From the NCBI GenBank assembly GCA_026389335.1, contig JAPLIB010000153.1, forward strand, positions 1-64,000: DNA of 64,000 nt, read 5' to 3'. A program made the position numbers and the translations under genes. The notes beneath the pieces were generated by a model. The model saw only the letters and a program-made list of their open reading frames with translations. It had not been told where the DNA came from and made no database searches. The stretch comes from Cyanobacteriota bacterium (GTDB lineage Bacteria > Cyanobacteriota > Cyanobacteriia > PCC-6307 > Cyanobiaceae). This document shows, piece by piece, positions 1 through 6,840 of this stretch (its first letter is position 1; every line of letters begins with the position of its first letter).

Positions 1-158
1 GTCTGCTTCTGAAATCCCGGCCGGAGGAATGGTCATCGCAGGCGATCTCTACCTGAAATGCAACCGGGGTTCAAGCTGGCGTCAAGGGCTCAAATGGGGC
101 CACCGTTCGCGGCGAGCATCACGACCCCTGAACGGATACGATTTTTTAAGCTATCCCA

Positions 159-992
159 GTGGATCCGATTCCGCAGATCTCCCCAATCCCCACGGTGAGC
201 CTATCGGACAACCGCTACAACGGAACCAGATTGCCCGTACTGAGGATTGATCCGGTCACGGTGACCCGTGACCTGCCCCCCAGCGTTTCGGCCACGGGTG
301 CTTCCACGGGCCGCTCCACCCAGGCACCGACGACTGTCTCCCGCCCAGGGCTGGATGTTCCGGCCCCAGGACTGGAGTATCCCGAGCTGAACGTGCCCAC
401 CCAGGCAGAGTTCAACGCAGTTTCAGACAAAAACGAAAAGGGCAACAGCAAGGACAACAAAAGCAAGACTGAGGATGACACTGCCAAGGCGAGGGAATTA
501 TCGAACAAGCTCCCACCACCGGCAATCATTCAACCAGTGCCTCGAGATCCCCAGCTCACGAGCCAGCCCTTTCCAACCTTCACGTCGCTAGCACCAGCCA
601 GCCCCGGGGCCCTACCCGCGGCAGCCCCCCCCAAGAGCGCAGCCACAACAACGGCCACCACGGGGGCCACCGTGAATCTTCCTCTGCTTGGCACAGTGCC
701 GCTGCCTTCGAAAGAGAGCATGGCGCTGGCCTCCACCACGGCTGTCACCGCAACTTTCGTGGCGGTGATGGGCAAAGCCGCCTTCGAGGCCTCACTGGAA
801 GGGATTAAACCGATATTGCGGCTTCTGGCAATTCGCTACAAGAAGCTGCGTAAACGTGAACTGAATGTCGAGGAGATTCAGCTTGAATTTTCGTTTGCGA
901 TGAAGAAGAAAGGCAAGCGAACCATTGGCGAAATGCTCAAAGACATCAAAGAATATTTCAGCGAGAACTTCTTCGACGATCTGATCGGGTAA
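159..992 (+). CDS. Proline-rich single-pass membrane protein, unknown function
   Basis: 277 aa from a GTG start; an in-frame TAA lies 9 nt upstream, so the frame cannot extend. Residues 1-185 are Pro/Ser/Thr/Ala-rich and probably disordered, with a short charged Asn/Lys/Asp patch near 90-110. A moderately hydrophobic segment rich in Ala, Thr and Val follows at about 188-215, then a basic, charged tail (KKLRKRE, MKKKGKR) ending in an acidic-aromatic terminus. The layout suggests one membrane helix with a long low-complexity arm. It converges with the secreted-protein gene at 1130-1690. I recall similar Pro-rich proteins with an Ala/Thr/Val helix in marine Synechococcus and cyanophage genomes, but this is recollection, not a search. 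Function unknown. Confidence 0.6.
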   Translation: MDPIPQISPIPTVSLSDNRYNGTRLPVLRIDPVTVTRDLPPSVSATGASTGRSTQAPTTVSRPGLDVPAPGLEYPELNVPTQAEFNAVSDKNEKGNSKDNKSKTEDDTAKARELSNKLPPPAIIQPVPRDPQLTSQPFPTFTSLAPASPGALPAAAPPKSAATTTATTGATVNLPLLGTVPLPSKESMALASTTAVTATFVAVMGKAAFEASLEGIKPILRLLAIRYKKLRKRELNVEEIQLEFSFAMKKKGKRTIGEMLKDIKEYFSENFFDDLIG

Positions 993-1129
993 GCAATCCC
1001 GCACCCTGCCCTGCCCTGGGTCGCTGCGCCCGCCCGCCGATGCGCGATGAGCCAGCACATTGGCAGTTCCAGCACAAAGCACCAAGCCCATAGCCATCAC
1101 TTTCAAGAGCGAAATAGCAGAAGCCTGGC

Positions 1130-1690
1130 TCAGTTCGATGTCGACGCAGGACCAGGCTGCCTCACCATCACGTCAGAACAAACGCGTCCATAGGGACTAT
1201 CGGCACTGAAGTAAATACCCTGTTTTTTGGCCTCCCCACAGCGGAGCAAGCGAACCAATTCATAATCCAAACGAGCCTTATCAGCTTCGGCTTGAGCCCG
1301 TTCCACCTCGACACGGGCGCGATCTTTACAGAGCTTTTGCAGAGTTTTATCGAGGGGGACAGACACGCCCATGGTGAAGCCTGGGTTGATATTATTGTTA
1401 GAAAAAGATTCGGGATCACCACTATAGGTAGTGCTACCATAGGCAAATCCCTGAACATTAAAGGTGGCCGATTGGCAGCTGGTACCCCCACCATAGGTAT
1501 TAACGGCATAGGGGCCCTGAAGCACCTGTACGGCTTGGTTGGTCACGGCACCGCTGGCGGTAGCTTGTGGCCCGGCAATATTTGTATTCGTAGGCGCCTG
1601 CTGCTGTGCCTGGCAAACCAGCGGCAAACCCAACCACTGAAGACCAACAAAAAAAGCCCAGAAAAAGTTCTGGGCTACTTGGGGACTCAT
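1130..1690 (-). CDS. Sec-exported protein with Cys/coiled-coil C-terminal half; family apparently shared with cyanophages
   Basis: 186 aa from the ATG at 1690; the frame is open further upstream, but this start gives a good signal peptide (hydrophobic FFWAFFVGLQWLGLPLV, then CQAQ cleavage). The middle is rich in Gly, Ser, Thr and Asn and includes a TNQAVQVLQGPY segment. The C-terminal part contains a probable helix (VEVERAQAEADKARLDYELVRL) followed by a short Cys-containing end (RCGEAK, SPYGRVCSDV). I recall the VLQGPY and LDYELVRL/SPY..VC signatures from a family found in marine picocyanobacteria and T4-like cyanophages; function unknown. Oddity: codons 5-14 form an intrinsic terminator (see 1649-1676). 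It is the last of three same-strand small secreted-protein genes. Confidence 0.7.
   Translation of the reverse strand: MSPQVAQNFFWAFFVGLQWLGLPLVCQAQQQAPTNTNIAGPQATASGAVTNQAVQVLQGPYAVNTYGGGTSCQSATFNVQGFAYGSTTYSGDPESFSNNNINPGFTMGVSVPLDKTLQKLCKDRARVEVERAQAEADKARLDYELVRLLRCGEAKKQGIYFSADSPYGRVCSDVMVRQPGPASTSN
1649..1676 (-). terminator. Intrinsic terminator inside signal-peptide codons
   Basis: On the minus strand AGCCCAGAA, a 4-nt loop CTTT and TTCTGGGCT form a perfect 9-bp stem followed by a run of seven T. It lies in codons 5-14 of the 1130-1690 gene and about 170 nt downstream of the stop of the 1846-2289 gene. It could end transcripts from that upstream gene or attenuate expression of 1130-1690. 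Confidence 0.7.
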
Positions 1691-1845
1691 GAAACAACCC
1701 TTCTGGCGGCAGCTCATCTTCCGCCGGAACACCAAACGAGAAGAACCAAGTGAGGGCATTGGCGAAGCTGAAACTTTCAACAACAAGATTTACGGGATAG
1801 GCTCAAGAAATTTTTGCTAAGCGACATTGAAAGGGCAAATGATTG

Positions 1846-2289
1846 TTACTGGGTAAAAACGGAAGTGGAGGTAGTTATGGATGTTTGAGTAGTGGTGCGA
1901 TCGATGGCAGTATCCCGGAAGATACCTGGACCGGTATAGGTTTCGGTCAACTGGAACGCAGCGCCAGGATTGATCACAGAATAAGAGGTGCCATAACAAA
2001 TGTTGCCCACCCCGGCCACGCAAGTAGGCGTGGCAATCGCGGTGGTGCCATTGCCGGGATAGGACAACGAAACTGGCGCCCCAGTGTCGTTGGCCCGAAC
2101 ATTGACACCGGTGACAACGTAGGTGTAACCATTGGAGTAATCCTGCTGACGAATTACTTCATTAACAGTCGTCGTTGACTGGGTGTTGGCCGTGATGGTG
2201 CCGCTGGTAAAACTGGGCGTAACAGGCATGGCAAAAGCCGTACCTGCGGCGCCCAGCACACAAGCCGCAAGGGCAAAGGAACGGATCAC
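1846..2289 (-). CDS. Small Sec-exported Thr-rich protein
   Basis: 147 aa from a GTG start. Residues 1-20 (MIRSFALAACVLGAAGTAFA) are a clear signal peptide with an AFA cleavage site. The mature part is rich in Thr, Ser, Gly and aromatic residues, with two cysteines (TPTCVAG, NICYG) that could form a disulfide, and short alternating stretches suggesting beta strands. Its stop precedes the 1130-1690 gene and its start lies 11 nt from the stop of 2301-2834, so it is probably co-transcribed with the latter. The function is not recognised; a cell-surface or extracellular structural role is an inference from export and composition. Confidence 0.75.
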   Translation of the reverse strand: MIRSFALAACVLGAAGTAFAMPVTPSFTSGTITANTQSTTTVNEVIRQQDYSNGYTYVVTGVNVRANDTGAPVSLSYPGNGTTAIATPTCVAGVGNICYGTSYSVINPGAAFQLTETYTGPGIFRDTAIDRTTTQTSITTSTSVFTQ

Positions 2290-2300
2290 GTCGTCTCAGC

Positions 2301-2834
2301 TCAGAAGGCCGTGAGGGAAATCGTCTGGGTCGCGATTGCCGTGGTGCCTGCTCCACCAGCCGTGATGGTGAGGGCCCCAGTAAGCGGATTCAATGTTCCA
2401 GCCAGAGTACCCGCACTTCCCGCCAGCTGAGTCGTGGATTTGCCATACAGGGTCGGTGTAGCTATGACGCCGGATACGTTGGCCTGCGTAGTGTTCACCG
2501 TATCACCAATATTAACTGATTGAGTCACAGAGAAGGGCATGCCGTCATTTACGATCGTGAAAGTCCCTGTACTATCGTTGGTAGCAATAGCAGGGGCTGT
2601 TGCTGATGCAACCGTACCCAGTCCAAGACCGAATCCCGCCCCGGCAACTTTCGTGTCCACATTGGTACCGGAAACGCTGAGAGAGGTACCGATCCTTTCC
2701 GTCTGGATGGCAGAGCCCTGAACGTTCAGATTAATGGAGTTTTGAATGGTTGAGGTGTAAGGCCCCGCGAGGGCAGGAAGGGCGAAAATGGGGGCGCAGA
2801 GTAACGCAGAAGCGCTAAGAATTTTGTTAAGCAT
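2301..2834 (-). CDS. Sec-exported Gly/Thr/Ser-rich protein
   Basis: 177 aa with an ATG start. Signal peptide at 1-23 (LLCAPIFALPALAG core). The mature chain is rich in Thr, Gly, Ser, Ala and Asn with many short hydrophobic-polar alternations, as in beta-rich surface proteins, and contains no cysteine. It ends in a hydrophobic SLTAF. It is the first gene of a tight pair with 1846-2289 (11 nt apart). A perfect 18-bp palindrome lies 49-66 nt upstream of its start and could be an operator. No known domain recognised. Confidence 0.75.
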   Translation of the reverse strand: MLNKILSASALLCAPIFALPALAGPYTSTIQNSINLNVQGSAIQTERIGTSLSVSGTNVDTKVAGAGFGLGLGTVASATAPAIATNDSTGTFTIVNDGMPFSVTQSVNIGDTVNTTQANVSGVIATPTLYGKSTTQLAGSAGTLAGTLNPLTGALTITAGGAGTTAIATQTISLTAF

Positions 2835-2882
2835 TTTTTAATTTGAAAACATTTGAAATTTACACCCCATGGCGACAAAGCG

Positions 2883-2900
2883 CGGTATCGACCGATACCG
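2883..2900. promoter_or_regulatory. Perfect 8+2+8 palindrome, candidate operator
   Basis: CGGTATCG-AC-CGATACCG is a perfect inverted repeat in an otherwise AT-rich intergenic region, 49-66 nt upstream of the start of the secreted-protein gene 2301-2834. Dimeric regulators bind sites of this shape; no regulator is identified. Confidence 0.45.
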
Positions 2901-3004
2901 AAGTGAGATTTGGCCTAGGATTGGCGGTAGCAAATCAGAAATTCTGGTGAAAACCTGACCCATCCAGGCGCACCTCACCGGGCCAGTGGTAACCTGGGAC
3001 CAGG

Positions 3005-3322
3005 CTACAGGCCGTCATCATCATCCTGGCCCTCCGATGAACCGGATTCAGGGCAGAGGCTCTGAATCAGATAGCGCCAACGGGCCACCAGCACCGGATT
3101 ATTGACCTGGAGTGCAGCCACCAGGGGGCCTGAAGCCAGCTGCAGGATTTCGGCCGTGGCCTGGGTGGCCGCCTGATCCGCCTGCTCAATGCTCTGGCCC
3201 TGATTTCTGCTGGCGCAATAAGCCGTGGCGCCAGCCTGGGCTGGATCGCTGCTCCATTGGGCCTGGGCCAGCTGCGGCGCGGCCAGCAAGATCAAACAGA
3301 TCAGAAAACTGCGCTTTATCAT
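3005..3322 (-). CDS. Small Sec-exported protein with acidic tail
   Basis: 105 aa. Signal peptide at 1-21 (MIKRSFLICLILLAAPQLAQA, AQA cleavage). The mature part is Gln- and Ala-rich and mostly helical in appearance, with two cysteines (AYCASR, SLCPES), and ends in an acidic DDDD segment. Its start is 3 nt from the stop of the upstream membrane-protein gene 3326-4144, so the two are almost certainly co-transcribed. Function unknown. Confidence 0.75.
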   Translation of the reverse strand: MIKRSFLICLILLAAPQLAQAQWSSDPAQAGATAYCASRNQGQSIEQADQAATQATAEILQLASGPLVAALQVNNPVLVARWRYLIQSLCPESGSSEGQDDDDGL

Positions 3323-3325
3323 CCG

Positions 3326-4144
3326 TTATTGCTCAAAGATCTGCGGTGCCAAACGTAGGCGCTGGATGCAATACAGCAAAGGATCGAGGCAGACGTCTTC
3401 AGCTGAGTTGACATCGTTGAAGCCGAAAGGATTGTCAAGATCTGAGATCAGAAACACCAAAAACAGCAGGATGAAACTAACAACGACCATAAACACATTG
3501 GATTCGAGTGGGCCATCCAATTGTGTGAAAATCAATCCGGCACAAGTCAAAGCCGTGCCCAGCCAGGCCAACCAGTAGACCGAAGCGACGAAGGAGGTTT
3601 CGCGGATCGTGTTAATCCTGTTGACAATCCTCAGCAGGCTTTCCAGCTGCTGCATCAGGCGACCCTGCAGCACAGGCTGCCCATCGAGCAACACGGTTGC
3701 AGCCACCGTCTGCCGGAAACAATCCTGATACGCCTGATGAAGCTGGGCAGTTGAGATTTTGGCGAGAAGCCAATCGAGCAGGGCTTCGGCCAGACAGGTG
3801 ACCGAGCGTTGAGGCTGGCTGATCTGCGCCTGAGAGTTGTGGACAGGAATCGCCAGCAGCTCCAGACTCAGCATTTCCAGAATGGTGGCCGCCTCGGCAG
3901 GCAAGCGCTCACTTTCTCTGAAATCACTGAGCACGCCTTGCAGCAGAACAGTAAGCAGAACCACCGTGGACAAGATCAAGGCAATGAACAGGGGGTCAAT
4001 CCTTAAAACATCAAGATGCAGGTCATGAACAAGACGCTTAAGCGCCCAGAGAACTGCAACCGCCAACCCAACTCTTCCGAGGAACAACAACCTTCGGCGG
4101 TTGGGGATTTTGCTCGCAATCTCCCACTGAAGACGTTGTTTCAT
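3326..4144 (-). CDS. Four-helix membrane protein, DUF4239/bestrophin-like
   Basis: 272 aa. Two hydrophobic helices near the N terminus (about 24-40 and 50-72), a soluble helical central domain (about 75-190), and two helices near the C terminus (about 192-210 and 220-238). The second pair ends in FLISDLDNPFG, which resembles the L-D-x-P-F signature closing DUF4239 (bestrophin-like) proteins. Assignment to that family is by pattern only. It is first in a two-gene operon with the small exported protein at 3005-3322. The upstream side is the gene-poor region with the hairpin and MITE. Confidence 0.7.
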   Translation of the reverse strand: MKQRLQWEIASKIPNRRRLLFLGRVGLAVAVLWALKRLVHDLHLDVLRIDPLFIALILSTVVLLTVLLQGVLSDFRESERLPAEAATILEMLSLELLAIPVHNSQAQISQPQRSVTCLAEALLDWLLAKISTAQLHQAYQDCFRQTVAATVLLDGQPVLQGRLMQQLESLLRIVNRINTIRETSFVASVYWLAWLGTALTCAGLIFTQLDGPLESNVFMVVVSFILLFLVFLISDLDNPFGFNDVNSAEDVCLDPLLYCIQRLRLAPQIFEQ

Positions 4145-4255
4145 GGGAGTGCGGGGTAATTCCGATCAGTGAATCAGGACAAAGCTTACAGGGGGCCCGC
4201 CCACTGGTCAGTCTCGGCAGACACCAACAAAGTTCGCATCAGCTCCGTTTCTGAC

Positions 4256-4305
4256 AGCCGCTGGCTCTCACCAGCCCAGACAGGGGCTGGCGAGAGCCAG
4301 CGGCT
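4256..4305. repeat. Long near-perfect hairpin
   Basis: AGCCGCTGGCTCTC pairs perfectly with GAGAGCCAGCGGCT, and the stem continues inward (CCAGCCC with GGGCTGG) with one mismatch, giving about 21 pairs around a short loop. It has no T run, so it is not a standard terminator. Its right foot overlaps the CTAG boundary of the MITE. Confidence 0.65.
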
Positions 4306-4529
4306 AGGAGCGTGTTGCGCATAGATCTCCGAGCAGAAAGTGGGGGCGTTTCCGCCGCCGAGGAGATTCAATCCGGAATCGAACTGAGAAAGATGCGAAT
4401 TGATTTTGGGTCGGTGGTTCGCTCAAACTAGTTGCACCACAATAGACCTGCCTGAGACCGAATTTGACGTTGGCGTGGAGCGAATCGGGTCTTTTCGTCC
4501 GGAACGGTCTATGTGCAACAGGCTCCTAG
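4304..4529 (-). mobile_element. MITE-like element, copy A (226 bp)
   Basis: Bounded by CTAG on both sides. The terminal inverted repeats are about 22 bp: CTAGGAGCGTGTTGCGCATAG at the left and the complement of CTAGGAGCCTGTTGCACATAG at the right, differing at two positions. The reverse complement matches the element at 42590-42857 nearly base for base, except for a 41-nt segment and one T that are absent here. There is no transposase frame inside. CTAG or TA as a target duplication fits mobilisation by IS5- or IS630-type transposases; that family call is inference. Confidence 0.85.
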
Positions 4530-4764
4530 GCAGACAGCGGCTAAGCGGACAGCGGCTGGGCAGACCTGGAAAAATCAGAACAGCATGGGAGCTTCGGGCC
4601 TTGGCTTTTCGGAGTGCGCACGCTGCGCTGCCATCACTCTGAACTATGCAGATTTCAGACTGGATTGAGGCCGGTGTTCATGGCCGAGGCTGGATCGTGG
4701 TGATTGCTGGCAAGCGGTGAACTGACCAGTGCCGCGGCCTGGGCCCTGGCGCTGCGCATTCTTA

Positions 4765-4775
4765 CCCCCCCCCCC
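4765..4775 (+). repeat. 11-nt C homopolymer
   Basis: A run of eleven C between ACTTA-like and GTGGG sequence in the gene-poor region. It lies in no recognised gene. Such tracts are prone to slipped-strand length change. Confidence 0.7.
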
Positions 4776-5246
4776 GTGGGCCAGGCCTCATGAGACTACT
4801 GAAACCATGCCGCAGCCAGAGTGAAGAGACCGCCGAACACCGATCTCGGCCCTGGGGGAGCGCTCTTCACCACCCGGCAACACTGTGTTGAGCGGCTTTT
4901 CACACGGCCGGCCGGACACCAGGCAAGATTTCTGAGGTTTTTCAGCATTCGCTCAGGAAAGCAGGCCGCGCTGGGCGGGATCGCCAGCTTCACGCGGCCG
5001 CAGACACGCTCCTGGAGCGCGGCTTTGCCGTCGATCGCCAGCAGGGCGGCTTGGGAGCAGAGCCGCCGGGCCTTGCCCAGGCGAGCTGGAGCGGCAGGAG
5101 GACTGAGCAAGGCGGCGGCTGTCCGTGGATCAACGGCAGCAGACGGGTCGCGGGAAGTCTGGAGCTCGGCAGCGGGATGGCGCGCCCCCTTCCGCCCTCA
5201 GCCGGCAGCAGCAGCCTGCTTACAGTGATGGATCTGCTGGGCGTCC

Positions 5247-5579
5247 ATGTCTGAGCGCGGCCTCCCCGATCGGACTCCGGCCTCCCGCCCGGCAGCCGCA
5301 CTTCCGTCGTCGCTGCAGCAGCTTCGGCACGACCTCTCGGAGCGGGAAGTGGAGATCATCGAGCTGGTGGCCACCGGCCTCACCAACCAGGAGATAGCCG
5401 CCCAGCTGGTGATCAGCAAGCGCACCGTCGATAACCACGTGAGCAATATCTTCACCAAAACCGGCGCCAAGAACCGGGTGGCCCTGCTCAATTGGGCCAT
5501 GGACAACGGCAAGATCTGCCGCGATGGCTTCAACTGCTGCTCGCTGGAGAACCCAGAGGCCGCCCGGAACGCCGGCTGA
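5247..5579 (+). CDS. pedR: PedR-like stand-alone LuxR-type transcription regulator
   Basis: 110 aa. After a short Pro/Ala-rich N terminus, residues about 28-87 form a complete LuxR/NarL helix-turn-helix (LSEREVEIIELVATGLTNQEIA, then ISKRTVDNHVSNIFTK). There is no receiver domain. The C terminus reads NWAMDNGKICRDGFNCC, with Cys91, Cys97 and Cys98. This architecture and Cys-containing tail match PedR of cyanobacteria, a thioredoxin-linked regulator of photosynthesis-related genes; redox control is inferred from that family. It converges with the CYTH gene. The exact orthology is by pattern, not alignment. Confidence 0.75.
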   Translation: MSERGLPDRTPASRPAAALPSSLQQLRHDLSEREVEIIELVATGLTNQEIAAQLVISKRTVDNHVSNIFTKTGAKNRVALLNWAMDNGKICRDGFNCCSLENPEAARNAG

Positions 5580-5646
5580 GGCCCGCTGCCAAGGCACATT
5601 GCCAAGGCAAAACAGCCGCAGGCTGAAAGCGTCGGGCCTGTGCCGC

Positions 5647-6312
5647 TCAGGCCGCCAGCAGAGCCTGGCGCTCGGATTCACTCCAGAGCGCCAGGGGCCT
5701 TGCCGCCAGGGCCGCATTGCTGAGCTCATGGCGGCCGGTGATGTCCCTGCCGCACCAGGGCGGCAGGCTCACCAACTGATCGGCGGCCTCCAGCTCCACC
5801 TCGGCCACCACCAGCGGTGCGTTGCCGGCCTCAAACACATCCAGCACCCAGTCACCGCCGGCCAGATCCAGGCCGTAGCGGCATTTGAGCAGCTGGTGGG
5901 GAGCCAGCTCCAGCAAGGCCTGGGCATCTGCGGCGGGAATGGGGTACTCGAACTCCAGGCGGGTGAGGGCCAGCCCCAGACCTGCCTGCTGAGCTTGCGA
6001 GGCACCCAGGTCTGCCGGGCTGGGAAGCTGCGACGGCGGCGGTGGTGCCTTGAGGGTGAGCCAGGCAGCCGCCGGCAAGCCGGCACCAGCCAGGGGCTCG
6101 CTGGTGCGCACCCGCAGGGTGAGACCAGCGGCGCCACTCAGCAGATAGCCCTGCCGCAGCCTGGCCTGCCAGCGCACATGGGGGCGCCAGCCTTGGCCCT
6201 CCACCAGGAAGCGACGCTCAATCTCCAGAGCCAGGGGGTCCTCAGGGTGCGGACTGCGCCGATTCTGACCGGCAGCCTCAGAGCTGGCGTAGATCGAGGG
6301 CCCAGGCGGCAA
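5647..6312 (-). CDS. CYTH-domain phosphohydrolase/cyclase-family protein
   Basis: The domain begins at about 6234 with ALEIERRFLV, the E-x-E-x-(R/K) signature of CYTH enzymes (triphosphate tunnel metalloenzymes), which hydrolyse or cyclise triphosphates with a metal. Further strand motifs include GLTLRVRTS, WLTLKAP, LEFEYPIP, KCRYGLDL, WVLDVFEAG and VVAEVELEA, all typical. The C terminus carries the common DITG..ELSNAALA end. The start is uncertain: there is no ATG near the domain; a TTG at 6312 is used here, an ATG at 6375 gives a Cys-rich unlikely N terminus, and a CTG sits at 6234. A small membrane ORF overlaps its 5' end. The substrate is probably inorganic triphosphate, by family. Confidence 0.8.
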   Translation of the reverse strand: MPPGPSIYASSEAAGQNRRSPHPEDPLALEIERRFLVEGQGWRPHVRWQARLRQGYLLSGAAGLTLRVRTSEPLAGAGLPAAAWLTLKAPPPPSQLPSPADLGASQAQQAGLGLALTRLEFEYPIPAADAQALLELAPHQLLKCRYGLDLAGGDWVLDVFEAGNAPLVVAEVELEAADQLVSLPPWCGRDITGRHELSNAALAARPLALWSESERQALLAA

Positions 6313-6427
6313 TCCGCTGGCGCGTGTGATGCCGCTGCCAGGCACACAGCGGCACCAACAACAGCGAAAGGCCATGGGAAGGAAGCAGCAGCACCAGAGC
6401 CAGCAGCGCCACCGCCCACCAGGGCAT
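6278..6427 (-). CDS. Small single-pass membrane protein (49 aa), candidate
   Basis: ATG at 6427 gives MPWWAVALLALVLLLPSHG followed by a second hydrophobic stretch and a basic amphipathic tail (WQRHHTRQR). The ATG sits 6 nt after the stop of another short frame (6434-6517), with GGGG between them as a possible ribosome site, and the frame ends inside the start region of the CYTH gene. The spacing suggests translational coupling through the three frames. Function unknown and conservation untested. Confidence 0.45.
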   Translation of the reverse strand: MPWWAVALLALVLLLPSHGLSLLLVPLCAWQRHHTRQRIAAWALDLRQL

Positions 6428-6433
6428 CACCCC

Positions 6434-6517
6434 TCAGGGCCGGCCCTGAGGACAGAGGTGTTTGCGGCGGGCCAGCCGCACGGTGGAGCGCTCCTGGGGG
6501 GTGAGGCCGATTTCCAT
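6434..6517 (-). CDS. Very short frame (27 aa), candidate
   Basis: ATG at 6517 encodes MEIGLTPQERSTVRLARRKH followed by 7 residues and TGA. It reads like a basic helical peptide. It precedes the small membrane frame 6278-6427 by 6 nt. The same frame is open upstream to 6664, so a longer 76-aa product is possible. Evidence is limited to spacing. Confidence 0.25.
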   Translation of the reverse strand: MEIGLTPQERSTVRLARRKHLCPQGRP

Positions 6518-6840
6518 AGCAGTGAACTTACAAAATGCTCGGCCCGGCAGAATGAAGGCGCGCTGAAGGACCTCGCCGAGGGCGATGGGTTTCCACCTTC
6601 TGCATCGATGAACATCCCCAAAGACAATGCTGAAAAAATCTTGCTCGGCCTTGGTTGATCGCATCGCCGCCAGCCAGAAACCCAGTATTTATCAGCTTTT
6701 TTCCACAACTGGGAGGATGCCGATCCGGTCTCCTCAGGATGATTCAGCCGGTCTTTTGGGGGCAGCGCGCAAAATCGCCCATCGCGCGCCCATCTGGCCA
6801 GAGCAAGCCAAATTCCGCAAGGCGTGCCTGCTGGCCGCCT
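6518..6840. other. Intergenic, no gene recognised
   Basis: About 320 nt between the nadK stop and the short frame upstream of CYTH. It is somewhat AT-richer around 6610-6720 than its surroundings. Open frames exist on both strands, but none has recognisable protein features. Confidence 0.4.

Larger units (their letters stand above)
4145..5246. other. Gene-poor region with hairpin, MITE and C tract
   Basis: About 1.1 kb without a convincing gene. It contains a 50-nt hairpin (4256-4305), a 226-bp MITE-like element (4304-4529), a short open frame with an ATG at 4645 encoding 24 residues (MQISDWIEAG start) that may be a gene remnant, an 11-nt C run (4765-4775), and GC-rich sequence leading to the pedR-like gene. 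Open frames over 4796-5228 on both strands have no recognisable protein features. Confidence 0.5.

Noticed and set aside
4796-5110. Possible transposase fragment on the minus strand
   Set aside because: The frame has no catalytic motif and I could not match it to any family; kept only as a description of the gene-poor region.
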